Positions 19,436 to 31,681 of a stretch of 64,000 bases of DNA are shown one piece after another (position 1 is the stretch's first letter; the number at the start of each line of letters is the position of its first letter). This DNA comes from Metaphire vulgaris (lineage: Eukaryota; Annelida; Clitellata; Crassiclitellata; Megascolecidae): NCBI GenBank assembly GCA_018105865.1, contig JACLAT010000046.1, positions 661,450-725,449 of the forward strand, in the 5' to 3' direction. The notes beneath the pieces are model-generated. The model saw only the letters and a list, made by a program, of their open reading frames with translations. It had not been told where the DNA came from and made no database searches. The position numbers and the translations under genes were made by a program.

Positions 19436-22400
19436 AAACAGGGTATTAATTATATAGTACTTTTGTGGACTATAAAACTTGAGATACAAGAAACCAGCTA
19501 TATCTAGACCTAGTAGACCCCTCTTATCTCTCGATCGAGTTTGTAGACATTTGACAGAGAGTAGATTTCTAAAAGACTTCGTTTAGCGTCATTTCAAATG
19601 GCTCACCATTTTTCGTGGAATTTCTAATGCTCTAGAATAAAATTGAGGCAGAATATATTGACAGTTCTAGTACAGTTTGACTCAGCTAAGCTGGGGACAC
19701 ACGAATATGAGGTTTTAATTTGTTTCATCACTCTCCTGAATTTTTTCATATCAGCCTACTGTATAACTAGTCTTTGCATTGTCCAATGTCAAAGAGGGTA
19801 GGAATATTACAGTATTTTTGTGGTCTCTAAAACTTGAGATACAAGAAACCAGCTATATCTAGACCCCTCTCATCTCTCGATCGATTTTGTAGACATTTGA
19901 CAGAGAATAGATTCTGTATAGCGTCATTTCAAATGGCTCACCATTTTTCGTGGCATTTCTAATGCTCTAGAATAAAATTGAGGCAGAATATATTGACAAT
20001 TCTAGTACAGTTTGACTCAGCTAAGCTGGGGACACAAGAATATGTGGTTTAAATATTTATTTCATCACTCTCCTGAATTTTGCATATCAGCCTACTGTAT
20101 AACTAGTCTTTGCATTGTCCAATGTCAAACAGGGTAGGAATAATATAGTATTTTTGTGGTCTCTAAAACTTGAGATACAAGAAACCAGCTATATCTAGAC
20201 CCCTCTCATCTCTCGATCGATTTTGTAGACATTTGACAGTGAATAGATTTTGTATAGCGTCATTTCAAATGGCTCACCATTTTTCGTAGCATTTCGAATG
20301 CTCTAGAATAATAGTGAGGCTGAATATATTTACAATTCTAGTGCAGTTTGACTCATCTAAGCTGGGGACACACGAACATGTGGTTTCAATTTGTTTCACC
20401 ACTCTCCGGAATTTTGCATATCAGCCTACCGGTACTGTATCACAAGTATATGCATTGTCAAATGCCAAACAGGGTATTAATTATATAGTACTTTTGTGGT
20501 GTATAAAACTTGAGATACAAGAAACCAGCTAAATCTAGTCCCCTCTTATCTCTCGATCGAATTTTTAGACACTTGACAGAGAACAGATTTCTGAAAGACT
20601 TTATATAGTGTCGTTTCAAATGGCTCACCATTTTTCGTGGCATTTCGAATGCTCTAGAATAAAAGTGAGGCAGAATATATTGACAATTCTAGTACAATTT
20701 GACTCAGCTAAGCTGGGGACAAACGGAAATGTGGTTTTAATTTCATTCATCACTCTTCTGAATTTTGCATATCAGCTTACTGTATCACTAATCTATCTTT
20801 GCATTGTCCAATGTCAAACAGGGTCGGAATAATATAGTATTTTTGTGGTCTCTAAAACTTGAGATACAAGAAACCAGCTATATCTAGACCCCTCTCATCT
20901 CTCGATCGATTTTGTAGACATTTGACAGTGAATAGATTTTGTATAGCGTCATTTCAAATGGCTCACCATTTTTCGTAGCATTTCGAATGCTCTAGAATAA
21001 TAGTGAGGCTGAATATATTTACAATTCTAGTACAGTTTGACTCATCTAAGCTGGGGACACACGAACATGTGGTTTCAATTTGTTTCATCACTCTCCGGAA
21101 TTTTGCATATCAGCCTACTGTAATACAGGTATATGTTATGTCAAATGTCAAACAGGGTATTAATTATATAGTACTTTTGTGGTGTATAAAACTTGAGATA
21201 CAAGAAACCAGCTAAATCTAGTTCCCTCTTATCTCTCGATCGAATTTTTAGACATTTGACAGAGAACAGATTTCTGAAAGACTTTATATAGCGTCATTTG
21301 AAATGGCTCACCATTTTTCGTGGGATTTCGAATGCTCTAGAATAAAATTGAGGCAGAATATATTGACAATTCTAGTACAATTTGACTCAGTTAAGCTGGG
21401 GACAAACGGAAATGTGGTTTTAATTTCATTCATCACTCTTCTGAATTTTGCATATCAGCTTACTGTATCACTAATCTATCTTTGCATTGTCAAATGTCAA
21501 ACAGGGTTTCAATTATATAGTATTTTTGTGGTCTATAAAGCTTGAGATACAAGAAGCCAGCTATATCTAATCCCCTCTCATCTCTCGATCGATTTTGTAG
21601 ACATTTGACAGAGAATAGATTCTGTATAGTGTCATTTCAAATGGCTCACCATTTTTCGTAGCATTTTGAATGCTCTAGAATAATAGCGAGGCTGAATATA
21701 TTTACAATTCTAGTACAGTTTGATCAGCTAAGCTGGGGACACACGAATATGTGGTTTTAATATTTCATTCATCACTCTTCTGAATTTTGCATATCAGCTT
21801 ACTGTATCACTAATCTATCTTTGCATTGTCCAATGTCAAACAGGGTCGGAATAATATAGTATTTTTGTGGTCTCTAAAACTTGAGATACAAGAAACCAGC
21901 TAAATCTAGACCCCTCTCATCTCTCGATCGATTTTGTAGACATTTGACAGAGAATAGATTCTGTATAGCGTCATTTCAAATGGCTCACCATTTTTCGTGG
22001 CATTTCTAATGCTCTAGAATAAAATTGAGGCAGAATATATTGACAATTCTAGAACAGTTTGACTCAGCTAAGCTGGGGACACACGAATATGTGGTTTTAA
22101 TATTTATTTCATCACTCTCCTGAATTTTTCATATCAGCCTACTGTATAACTAGTCTTTGCATTGTCCAATGTCAAACAGGGTAGGAATAATTAGGAATAA
22201 TATAGTATTTTTGTGGTCTCTAAAACTTGAGATACAAGAAACCAGCTATATCTAGACCCCTCTCATCTCTCGATCGATTTTGTAGACATTTGACAGTGAA
22301 TAGATTTTGTATAGCGTCATTTCAAATGGCTCACCATTTTTTGCGGCAATTCGAATGCTCTAGAATAAAAGTGAGGCAGAATATATTGACAATTCTAGTA

Positions 22401-23530
22401 CAGTTTGACTCAGCTAAGCTGGGGACAAACGGAAATGTGGTTTTAATTTCATTCATCACTCTTCTGAATTTTGCATATCAGCTTACTGTATCACTAATCT
22501 ATCTTTGCATTGTCAAATGTCAAACAGGGTTTCAATTATATAGTATTTTTGTGGTCTATAAAGCTTGAGATACAAGAAGCAAGCTATATCTAATCCCCAC
22601 TCATCTCTCGATCGATTTTGTAGACATTTGACAGAGAATAGATTCTGTATCGCGTCATTTCAAATGGCTCACCATTTTTCGTGGTATTTCTAATGCTCTA
22701 GAATAAAATTGAGGCAGAATATATTGACAATTCTAGAACAGTTTGACTCAGCTAAGCTGGGGACACACGAATATGTGGTTTTAATATTTATTTCATCACT
22801 CTCCTGAATTTTGCATATCAGCCTACTGTATAACTAGTCTTTGCATTGTCCAATGTCAAACAGGGTAGGAATAATATAGTATTTTTGTGGTCTCTAAAAC
22901 TTGAGATACAAGAAACCAGCTATATCTAGACCCCTCTCATCTCTCGATCAATTTTGTAGACATTTGACAGTGAATAGATTTTGTATAGCGTCATTTCAAA
23001 TGGCTCACCATTTTTCGTAGCATTTCGAATGCTCTAGAATAATAGTGAGGCTGAATATATTTACAATTCTAGTACGGTTTGACTCAGCTAAGCTGGGGAC
23101 ACACGAAAATGTGGTTTCAAGTTGTTTCATCACTCTTCTGAATGTTTGCATATCTATATCCTACTGTAGCCCTAGTCCTTGCATTGTGCAATGTGAAACA
23201 GGATGTCAAGTATATAGTATTTTGTGGTCTATAAAACTTGAGATACAAGAAACCAGCTATATCTAGACCCCTCTTATCTCTCGATCGATTTTGTAAACAT
23301 TTGACAGAGAACAGATTTCTGAAAGACTTTATATAGCGTCATTTGAAATGGCTCACCATTTTTCGTGGGATTTCGAATGCTCTAGAATAAAATTGAGGCA
23401 GAATATATTGACAATTCTAGTACAGTTTGACTCAGCTAACGTGGGGACAAACGAAAATGTGGTTTTAATTTGTTTCATCACTCTTCTGAATTTTGCATAT
23501 CAGCCTACTGTATCACTAGTCTTTGCATTG
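19433..23530 (+). repeat. Tandem satellite, 12 monomers of ~340 bp
   Basis: Monomers begin at the word gtcaaacaggg or variants near 19433, 19788, 20124, 20464, 20813, 21147, 21496, 21835, 22171, 22519, 22855 and 23193. Each contains tctcgatcgat, gacatttgacagagaa, atggctcaccatttttcg and gactcagctaagctgggga. Neighbouring monomers differ by a few percent and fall into recurring types. Short frames in it are by-products of the repeat and differ between monomers, so I call none of them genes. Confidence 0.9.
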
Positions 23531-23584
<54 letters not shown>

Positions 23585-23621
23585 CCAATGTATATATATA
23601 TATATATATTCCCAATGTATA

Positions 23622-23682
<61 letters not shown>
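23531..23682. repeat. Compound (TA)n microsatellite
   Basis: TA dinucleotides interrupted twice by attcccaatg. It marks the right border of the satellite in the first element. The equivalent tract at 32178-32266 has the same attcccaatat interruptions. Confidence 0.9.
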
Positions 23683-23686
<4 letters not shown>

Positions 23687-23951
23687 TTTTCGACCATAAT
23701 AAACCACTTGCTAAGTATTAAAAAAGGTGGTAATTACCTTTTCTCCACTTGTCAGGCATTTTAAGGACGACGATAAATACAGTATAGACCTACAAGTCAT
23801 GTGGTGGTGATTACCTTTTTTTGCAAATTATTTGGACAATTTTTCGTAAAAATAAAACCTCCTGCACATTATTTGGGCAATAGAAAATTATTTTTTGCGC
23901 GCACGGCTGCCGTTTTTGGGCGTGCCCACGCGCCCACCTTAGAGGGAACAT

Positions 23952-24015
23952 AAGTCACGGGTTCGATTCCCGTAGGAGCCCTAAAGGTCGACTCAGCCTT
24001 TTTTCGTGTAGGTAA
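23952..24015 (+). mobile_element. tRNA-derived SINE, right part (B box)
   Basis: gtcacgggttcgattcccgt is a textbook B box and T arm, followed by aggagcc. Together with 19190-19245 it forms one tRNA-like head split by the hAT insertion. Confidence 0.6.
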
Positions 24016-24049
24016 AATGAGGAGCATGGGAAAAAATCCCTGTGATAAG

Positions 24050-24130
24050 CAGGGACGTAGTTAGGCATGGGCATGGGGGGTCAAGCCCCCCCCCCCAACC
24101 AGAAGCTAGTCCCCCAAAACGAATTCAAGC
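24050..24130. mobile_element. hAT-like end fragment
   Basis: CAGGGACGTAGTTAGGCATGGG followed by G and C homopolymers matches the ends of the CAGTGGCGTAGC group, but no right end was found. Confidence 0.4.
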
Positions 24131-24770
24131 CCAAATAGAGTTGCAGACTCAAACGTTTGTTTGTTCACAAGAATTGTACATTCAGAGGCGGATTTACCAC
24201 GGTACCAGGTGGTGCATCGGTACCGGGCCTCCCTCCAAAATACAAATTTAGGGGCCTCTCTTTTCTAATAATAATTTTTTAAGACTTTTAATTATTAGTT
24301 TCTTTAAAGTAATTTATTTTCGGAGATATTCATGAATGTTGTATCGTTAGACGTTAGTAGTGTTTGGACATGGATTAGTAATAATTTAGTATTGAAATGC
24401 AATTTAATATATGCTCCATGAGTCTATGTTAAGAAAGCCTATAGCTCATATATCCCGGTTTAGCTGACCTCAATTAATGGTATGGCTCATAATGGCTGTA
24501 CTCTGACCGAGTGACCGGCGGTTGCACCGGGCCACCGGCGGTCGTAGACGCCCGGCCTCTTGCACCGCTATGTAGATTAGGGGTACTGCATGACTCAACC
24601 TGAGTGCCTGTACAGTGTGCCTCGACGGTCAATTCTTACCACGGTACCACCGGTCAAGAAGCGCGGGAAATGGGAGGAGTATGTGTATTCGTATGCCTCC
24701 GTACCTTTGGAATGGCAATGCATAGTTGCATACAGACTAACGCCATCACTCATTTGTCTTACTGTAAAAT

Positions 24771-24828
24771 GCGTAACACCGTGACGGTGTTACGCACCAG
24801 AAAAAGGTCACCAGACGGTGACCTTTTT
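24771..24828. repeat. Two adjacent perfect hairpins
   Basis: The first hairpin is GCGTAACACCG - TGA - CGGTGTTACGC (24771-24795). Five bases later comes AAAAAGGTCACC - AGAC - GGTGACCTTTTT (24801-24828). Arms of 11 and 12 bp are perfect. The second has the stem-plus-T-run shape of a bidirectional terminator, although nothing bacterial surrounds it. Confidence 0.8.
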
Positions 24829-25320
24829 GGCAAACGATTACAAATCTTAGTTATGCTTAGTGCTTTTTTTCTAGAAAAAAGGTACCGGAACTCATCTTCA
24901 TGCATGATTAAATTCATAAGAAATAAGTTAAAATAACACTTAAATAAATTAAATTAATTTATACGTCATAACATGTGGATTATAGCGCATTGATATCTAA
25001 CAGATCATAGGCTGTCATCCTTAGCCATACTGAACATTGAAAATGAACTCGTGAAGACAATCGACTTTGCACAGCTAGTGGAGGCCTTTGCTACAACAAA
25101 AGGTCGTCGGCGACATGTTGAGACAATTTAGACTAATTGCCAGTTACGGTGGTTTACCAGTACACTACTAATATTATAAACAGAGGACAGGTCGACCGTG
25201 CCCCAGTTCTTGTACACTGACTGCACGACTGCAAATTCAATGCAAGTTTATTTGAGGTGAAGTCAATGGCATTTAATTGTTTCATTTCTCAATGACGTTT
25301 GCTTTATTTTACTTCTTTAA

Positions 25321-25394
25321 CCCCTTAACTGGGGAATAAATCTGTAACTCAATGTAAACTGGGCGGCTCTGAGCCGTCGCGCCCGGTTAAGGGG
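25321..25394. mobile_element. 74-bp piggyBac-like MITE
   Basis: Ends CCCCTTAACTGGG and CCCGGTTAAGGGG, TTAA flanks at 25317-25320 and 25395-25398. The interior shares tgtaactcaatgtaaa with 17069-17141, so the two are one family. Confidence 0.75.
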
Positions 25395-25785
25395 TTAAGT
25401 GACCACGATGGCGCCGGAGGGCCTCCATGGAAATATTTGCACCGGGCCTCCAAAATGTAAATCCGCCTCTGTGTACATTGGATATTGAAAAGCTCATAAA
25501 CACCTTTGTTGAACGACTGGATAGGCGAGCAAAGTTCTATTAAATGTAATGTATATATTACAGTCAAAGCGTGTAATTAGTCATTACACGAAATGACTAA
25601 AAGTTTCAGTCGTTGTGTGTAATGTCCAATGGGGTCAATCATTACATGCAATGGCTAAAATAACCAGCAATTTCATGCAAAGACTAACTTTTATCAAATA
25701 TTCATTTCACACTTTGACTGACCGCTATATATTCGCTAATATAATCCTACAAGACTGCAATTTCTGAGTCTCAGGCTCTGCTTAT

Positions 25786-26085
25786 GCGATCGACAGATAA
25801 GAGGGGTCTTAAGATGGCTGGTTTCTTGTATCACAGGTTTTAAAGACCAGAAACATATCCAAAAATTGATACACTGTCTGATATTGAACTGTGTAAGGAC
25901 TATTGCTACAGAAGGCTATAGATATGGAAAAATTCAGAAGAGTGATGAAACAAAATATATCCACATTCTCTTGTGTCCCCATCTTCATTGCATCAAACCA
26001 TACTAGAACAGTCAATATATTCTGCCCCAGTTTTATTCTAGAGCGTTCGAAATGCCACGAAAAATGGTGAGCTATGTCAAAATAG
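25786..26085 (-). repeat. Isolated, diverged 340-bp monomer, inverted
   Basis: Read on the minus strand it follows the monomer order: atggtgagc/gctcaccat, ttcgaa...ctctagaataaaa, the gggacacaaga word, then gatacaagaaaccagc and ctcttatct. It is far more diverged than the arrayed monomers, stands alone, and has no (TA)n border or hAT arm. Confidence 0.7.
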
Positions 26086-26169
26086 TTCCTATTATTCCTA
26101 TTGTCCAAAATTTTTTTTACAATGGACAGCCCCTAAATAGACTAAGACCTTTTGATAGGAAGTTGAAAC

Positions 26170-26720
26170 CCTCTTCAGAGACAATAGAATATAAACCATT
26201 TTAAATTACGAGTAGGCTCACAAACACAAGATTTATGGAACGTTGCCCTTTCTAGGATTACTTCTAAGTCACTGTTTTAGACGATTGGCGCAGTGTTATA
26301 TTGATGAGATTTTACATGCATGCCCAAACATTATTAAACCGTATTTAGCGTAGACACATTAGAATCTGTAATTAAACATTGTTTCCTCAAACTATGCTAT
26401 GAAAAATAAATGTTTGACTGCCATTGCTAGGAAAACTATAGCGCTATGTCATCAACCCAGCCTACATACAATCGCTTCATAATCATATAATATTTTTCAA
26501 AAACTTCCATAAATGTTCTTTTTCAAAATATAAATAATTTCTAAACTTATATTACTTACGGTTGATAATTAAACGTATATAAAAATTTCGAAAAAATTAA
26601 AAGAGAGAATTAATTACAAACATCAAAATTCTTTTGGCCTTCAGAATTCAGATAAAATGGCCTCGATCAGAATATTTCCTAATTAAAGAAAATATGAACT
26701 GGACGCATATTTTTGAAAGA
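26170..26720 (-). promoter_or_regulatory. Non-coding first exon / promoter-like segment, copy B
   Basis: Homologous to 11870-12440 along most of its length (for example taggctcacaaacacaagatttatgg). On the minus strand it keeps a GGCCATTTTATC motif (near 26653-26662) and a donor TTATCAACC then GTAAGTAATA at 26559. No zinc-finger exon follows within the window, so it may be an orphaned duplicate. Confidence 0.45.
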
Positions 26721-26929
26721 AATTTGAGTACAATTTCGTAAATTTCGACAGCACTGTAGTATTAAAAAAGCCGAAGATGCATATACTTATGCGCTTAATC
26801 TTTCTTGAAACTGCTATAGACAACGTGGATTTTCACAGGCAGCCATTGAAGTGATTTTAAAATTGGTGTGATGTACTCATATTGGACAGTTCCAATGAAA
26901 GCTATGGCTAATAAATATCGAATCCTTTG

Positions 26930-27200
26930 CAGGCGCCTTTCATAATCGTGCCTTATCAGTGGCTGCCCCAAACTCTGGAACTCATTCCCTCAACATGTGC
27001 GCATTGCAAGTTCATTATAGATTTTTAGAAAATAATTAAAAAACCATCTTTATGATATGGCCTATGCATCATAGACCCGTTTGGCTGCTCGGGTACTCTA
27101 TATTTGACCTGGATCTTTAATTAGTTGGATTTGGTGTGCCATCGGTTGGTGCTCCTGTGCGTTATTAAGTGGCGCTATAGAAGTTTAGGATTAGATTAGA
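26930..27200 (+). mobile_element. LINE 3' fragment (L2/CR1 group)
   Basis: Translation gives a degraded LWNSLP-type C-terminal motif (tggctgccccaaactctggaactcattc) and LKNHLYDMAY. The end, ttggtgtgccatcggttggt...ggcgctatagaagtttagg with a TTAGATTAGA tail, matches the inverse of 60382-60470. It lies between promoter-like copies B and C. Confidence 0.6.
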
Positions 27201-27399
27201 ATAGCTAATCAACTCTCACGACGTCCCACAGGGCATATTCGAAGGGACAAATACCATCTCCACACCGGTATATAGGCCTACATCCTAGCCCCGAGAATTA
27301 GGTCTACGCAGCGCTGTTGGCGCTGAAATTATGCTTTGGAAGGCTTTAGAGCAAGGAGAATAGATGACTTCCATGATGAGATTAACGAAAATGCATTTA

Positions 27400-27695
27400 T
27401 TATGATTCCAGCTTTCATTTCATCTTTAAGAAATATTCTGATCGACGCCATTTTGTCTGATGGGCAAAAGAATTTCGATGTTTGCAATTAATGCTCTTAT
27501 TTTCACTTTTGACGAAATTTTCATGTAAGTTTACTTATCGACCGTGAGTTATTTAAGTTTTGATGTTATTTATGTCTTGCAAGGAAATATTTATGAAAAT
27601 AGATTAAGAAAAGCGAATACATTGTTGGCTGGGTTGATTCATCAAGCGCTTTAGTTTAACGTTAACGAACAATAGGCGTTTAAAAGTCGTTTTTT
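27400..27695 (+). promoter_or_regulatory. Non-coding first exon / promoter-like segment, copy C
   Basis: Third copy, plus strand: CGCCATTTTG at 27447-27456 and donor TTATCGACC then GTGAGTTATT at 27544. It faces away from copy B, about 0.8 kb off, so B and C form a head-to-head pair. Confidence 0.45.
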
Positions 27696-27742
27696 GGGTA
27701 GACCCTTAGTGTATCAATACGTATCAGTATGGGTTTGGGTTA

Positions 27743-28075
27743 GGGGCTGTCCATTAATTATGTCAACAATTTGTGGGCAATTTTTGACCCCTCCCCTTGT
27801 CAACAACTGTCAACTTTCAGTTACCCTCTATATAATTATGTCAACAACTTTTGACCCTCATCCAAGATCAATGACAGATTCCAATAACAAGGTTATTATT
27901 TTTGCGGTGATGACCATATTTTCCTTTTTTTTGCTCATCAAGTGCCAATATGTGATGGTGATGACCTTTTTTTGCCATGCTTTTTCCATTGTAATAAGTA
28001 GTATTCCATGAAATTTCCTATATTTTGATTATTTGTAAAAAGTGAAATTGTTGACGTCAACTTCTCTTGAACTTT
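27743..28075 (+). mobile_element. MITE with GGGGCTGTCCATTAATTA end, left part
   Basis: Matches 63221-63530 through ggggctgtccattaattatg, the paired tatgtcaacaact words and gtagtattccatgaaatttcc to gttgacgtcaacttc. The right end is missing here; a detached tggacagcccctaa end lies at 26124-26137. Confidence 0.65.
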
Positions 28076-28718
28076 TTATTTGTAACTAAATGCTATTCCA
28101 AATGAAATGTAATTTTTTGCATTATACTGTTTATGTTGGAATGTTTGTTGCTTTTCACCTCTCAACTAATTTCCTTTCTCTAATTTTGATGGATTCTGTT
28201 CATCTATATGAAATTTTGTGATTTATTCTCGATTTGAGATCAATTTCATATCCTTCAGAGTACGGTGTTGTATAAGAGATTTCACTAGGTGTCCTTATGG
28301 TTTTGCTGGGTCTTGTCTTGACAGTACCTTAACTAGACTGCCATATTCTGCCAGTTCTAATGTGTAGCCCTACAAATCTAGTGTTTTTCCTGATACCTAT
28401 GGTTTAATTGTTTATTTCTTGTGTAACATAATAGAATTTTGGTATATGCTGACTGCTATGTTGCATCATATTAGACTTAACAATGCCACTATGCAACAAG
28501 CGAAAAAGTGATTTAATGTGTTTGCATTGTTAATTGCATATCTGTATATATATTTACTGTAAAGCTAGCAGGAACAAAACTGTAGGAATAAAGGTTGGTT
28601 GAGAAGAAGTAGAGAACGAGAGACAAAGGTCGAGAGAGAAGTACAACCATGGTAACCTGAGAAAATGTTTTATTTAGTATGTGAGAAGAAGGAATAGATA
28701 ACAGTGTGATTATGCATT
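28076..28718. other. Non-coding stretch before the array
   Basis: AT-rich. The words near 28280-28560 (ggtgtccttatggttttgctgg, tgccatattctgcc, tttaatgtgtttgcattg) recur in inverse order at 14960-15190, so this flank is related to the one downstream of the zinc-finger copies. No gene. Confidence 0.4.
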
Positions 28719-28879
28719 AGACTCGACTAAACCGTGCTAAACTACTTAACATTTGTTACCAATAGCAACGCTGCCTTCGAACATCGCCCACCAACGATCG
28801 CGACGTAAGGACTAAACCGCTCTACCAATAGTCAACCAATGACAACGCTTTGAAGGTAACAGAAATACAGAATAAGGAT

Positions 28880-28885
<6 letters not shown>
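28719..28885 (-). mobile_element. Helitron-like element, truncated
   Basis: Bases match the last ~165 bases of the Helitron copies (actcgactaaaccgtgctaa through acagaaatacagaataagga). The left part and the exact terminus are missing, and unrelated sequence precedes it. This is the left edge of the array. Confidence 0.65.
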
Positions 28886-28949
<64 letters not shown>

Positions 28950-29217
28950 TTAAGTTCGCGAACATAATAAACCACTTGCTAAGTGTTAAAAACAGTGGTA
29001 ATTACCTTTTCTCTGCTTATCAGGCATTTTATGAACGACGATAAATACAGTATAGACCTACAAGTCATGTGGTGGTGATTAACTTTTTGTGAAATATTTG
29101 GACAATTTTTTCAGAAAAATAAAACCTCCTGCACATTTTTGGGCAATATAAAATTATTTTTTGGGCGACGGCTGCCGTTTTTGTGGCGCAACACGCGCCC
29201 ACCTTAGAGGAACATTG
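28886..29217. mobile_element. Satellite-bearing hAT element, right arm only
   Basis: A (TA)n tract (28886-28947), then the right arm (aacataataaaccacttgct to ttagaggaacattg) and the GCAGTTAC duplication at 29218-29225. The left part of this unit is missing at the array border. Confidence 0.75.
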
Positions 29218-30323
29218 GCAGTTACTCTTCACTTCTCTGTCAAAAGTGCTAGCCATTCACACGTCTGCCAATACCATTCTCTGTAGTTTAAAAATGTCTT
29301 TTAAAATGTCCAATTTACGCATTAGAGAATAGCCCAGGCAAAATTCTGAATGCCAAGCACTTTTGATCTACAAGAGATAGTGGCCTAATTTTTGGAAAAA
29401 CTTTTTTAGCAGGTGCTCTTCACTTGTCTGTCAAAAGTGCTAGCCATTCACACGTCTGCCAATACCATTCTCTGTAGCTTAGAAATGTCCAATTTACGCA
29501 TTAGAGAAATACCACAGGCAAAATTCTGAATGCCAAGCACTTTTGATCTACAAGAGATAGTGGCCTAAGTGTCAAAAGTGCTAGCCATTCACACTTGATT
29601 AGCAGGTACTCTTCACTTGTCTGTCAAAAGTGCTAGCCATTCACACGTCTGCCAATACCATTCTCTGTAGTTAAAAATGTCCTTTAAAATGTCCAGTTTA
29701 TGCGTTAGAGAATAGCACAGGCAAAATTCTGAATGCCAAGCACTTTTGATCTACAAGAGATAGTGGCCTAATTTTTGAAAAAAACTTGATTAGCAGGTGC
29801 TCTTCACTTCTCTGTCAAAAGTGCTAGCCATTCACACGTCTGCCAATACCATTCTCTGTAGTTTAAAAATGTCCAATTTATGCATTAGAGCAGCGGTTCT
29901 CAACCTTTACAGTGCCGCGACCCTTTTAATTCAATTCCCCACGATGTGGCGACCCCCCCCCCCCCCCAAGGGTACAAATAGTTTCGTTCACATAGTAAAC
30001 TGCTACAAATAATAATGCCACGACAATCAAAATGTTCGAAATCGGTATTATTTAATTGTCTCCATGTCTATCCTCGAATGACAATTATAGTAAAACAACT
30101 AGTACGCCGTAACTACCACTGAAAAAATTTTGTACAATAACAAGAAAAGTGACAACCCCATATTTCTGATGGTCTCAGACGACCCCTGGCAAATGGTCAT
30201 TCGACCCACAGGTATTGAACCGCTGCATTAGAGAAATACCACAGGCAAAATTCTGAATGCCAAGCACTTTTGATCTACAAGAGATAGTGGCCTAATTTTT
30301 CAAAAAACTTGATTAGCAGTTAC
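29218..30323 (+). repeat. Spacer: four ~185-bp repeats
   Basis: Repeats start at ctcttcactt near 29226, 29411, 29609 and 29800. Each holds gtcaaaagtgctagccattc near the start and ccaagcacttttgatctaca near the end, so it carries an 11-bp inverted pair TCAAAAGTGCT/AGCACTTTTGA. The last repeat is split by the Charlie-like element. Confidence 0.85.
29891..30225. mobile_element. Charlie-like hAT MITE, TSD CATTAGAG (copy 1)
   Basis: Starts CAGCGGTTCTCAACCTTTAC, ends GTATTGAACCGCTG, with perfect CATTAGAG at 29883-29890 and 30226-30233. The CAGTGGTTCTCAACC end and the gccgcgaccctttt / gacccctgg...ggtcattcgaccca blocks are those of hAT-Charlie-type non-autonomous elements known from vertebrates. Confidence 0.85.
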
Positions 30324-30444
30324 CAATGTTCCCTCTAATTCTTGAGGGTCCATGTGCGCAAGAAATTTCTTTTGGGCTACAATTTCTCAATTGACTAACT
30401 TTTGGGCAATTTTACAACGTGCAAGGAAAGAAACTCGTGTGTGG

Positions 30445-31590
<1,146 letters not shown>

Positions 31591-31591
31591 T

Positions 31592-31681
<90 letters not shown>

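Larger units (their letters stand above)
19246..23950. mobile_element. Satellite-bearing hAT element, copy 1 (4.7 kb, 12 monomers)
   Basis: The left end is CAATGTTCCCTCTAATTC and the right end CACCTTAGAGGGAACATaa. Flanks gtcgtggg and gtcacggg agree at 6 of 8 bases. It interrupts a tRNA-derived SINE. Inside are a ~120-bp left arm, a (TA)n tract (19364-19432), twelve tandem ~340-bp monomers (19433-23530), a compound (TA)n tract (23531-23682) and a ~265-bp right arm. No transposase is present. hAT superfamily is inferred from CA...TG ends and the 8-bp duplication. Confidence 0.75.
24183..25471. mobile_element. hAT-like element, 1.29 kb, TSD TGTACATT
   Basis: Ends CAGAGGCGGATTTAC and GTAAATCCGCCTCTG are inverted; both inner flanks carry ACCGGGCCTCC-type sequence. 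A perfect 8-bp duplication TGTACATT sits at 24175-24182 and 25472-25479. There is no transposase frame. The interior holds two perfect hairpins (24771-24828) and a small piggyBac-like MITE (25321-25394). Confidence 0.85.

Noticed and set aside
19433..23530. Recurring 60-110-residue frames (for example [14 protein letters not shown]...) in the satellite monomers
   Set aside because: They recur only because the DNA repeats; stops and frameshifts vary between monomers, and there is no codon-like conservation.
23955..24000. Functional tRNA gene
   Set aside because: Only the B-box half is present here; the A-box half is 4.7 kb away across an insertion and the sequence fits a SINE.
24801..24828. 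Bacterial rho-independent terminator / contamination
   Set aside because: It has that shape, but lies inside a hAT element with its own target duplication in a eukaryotic context.
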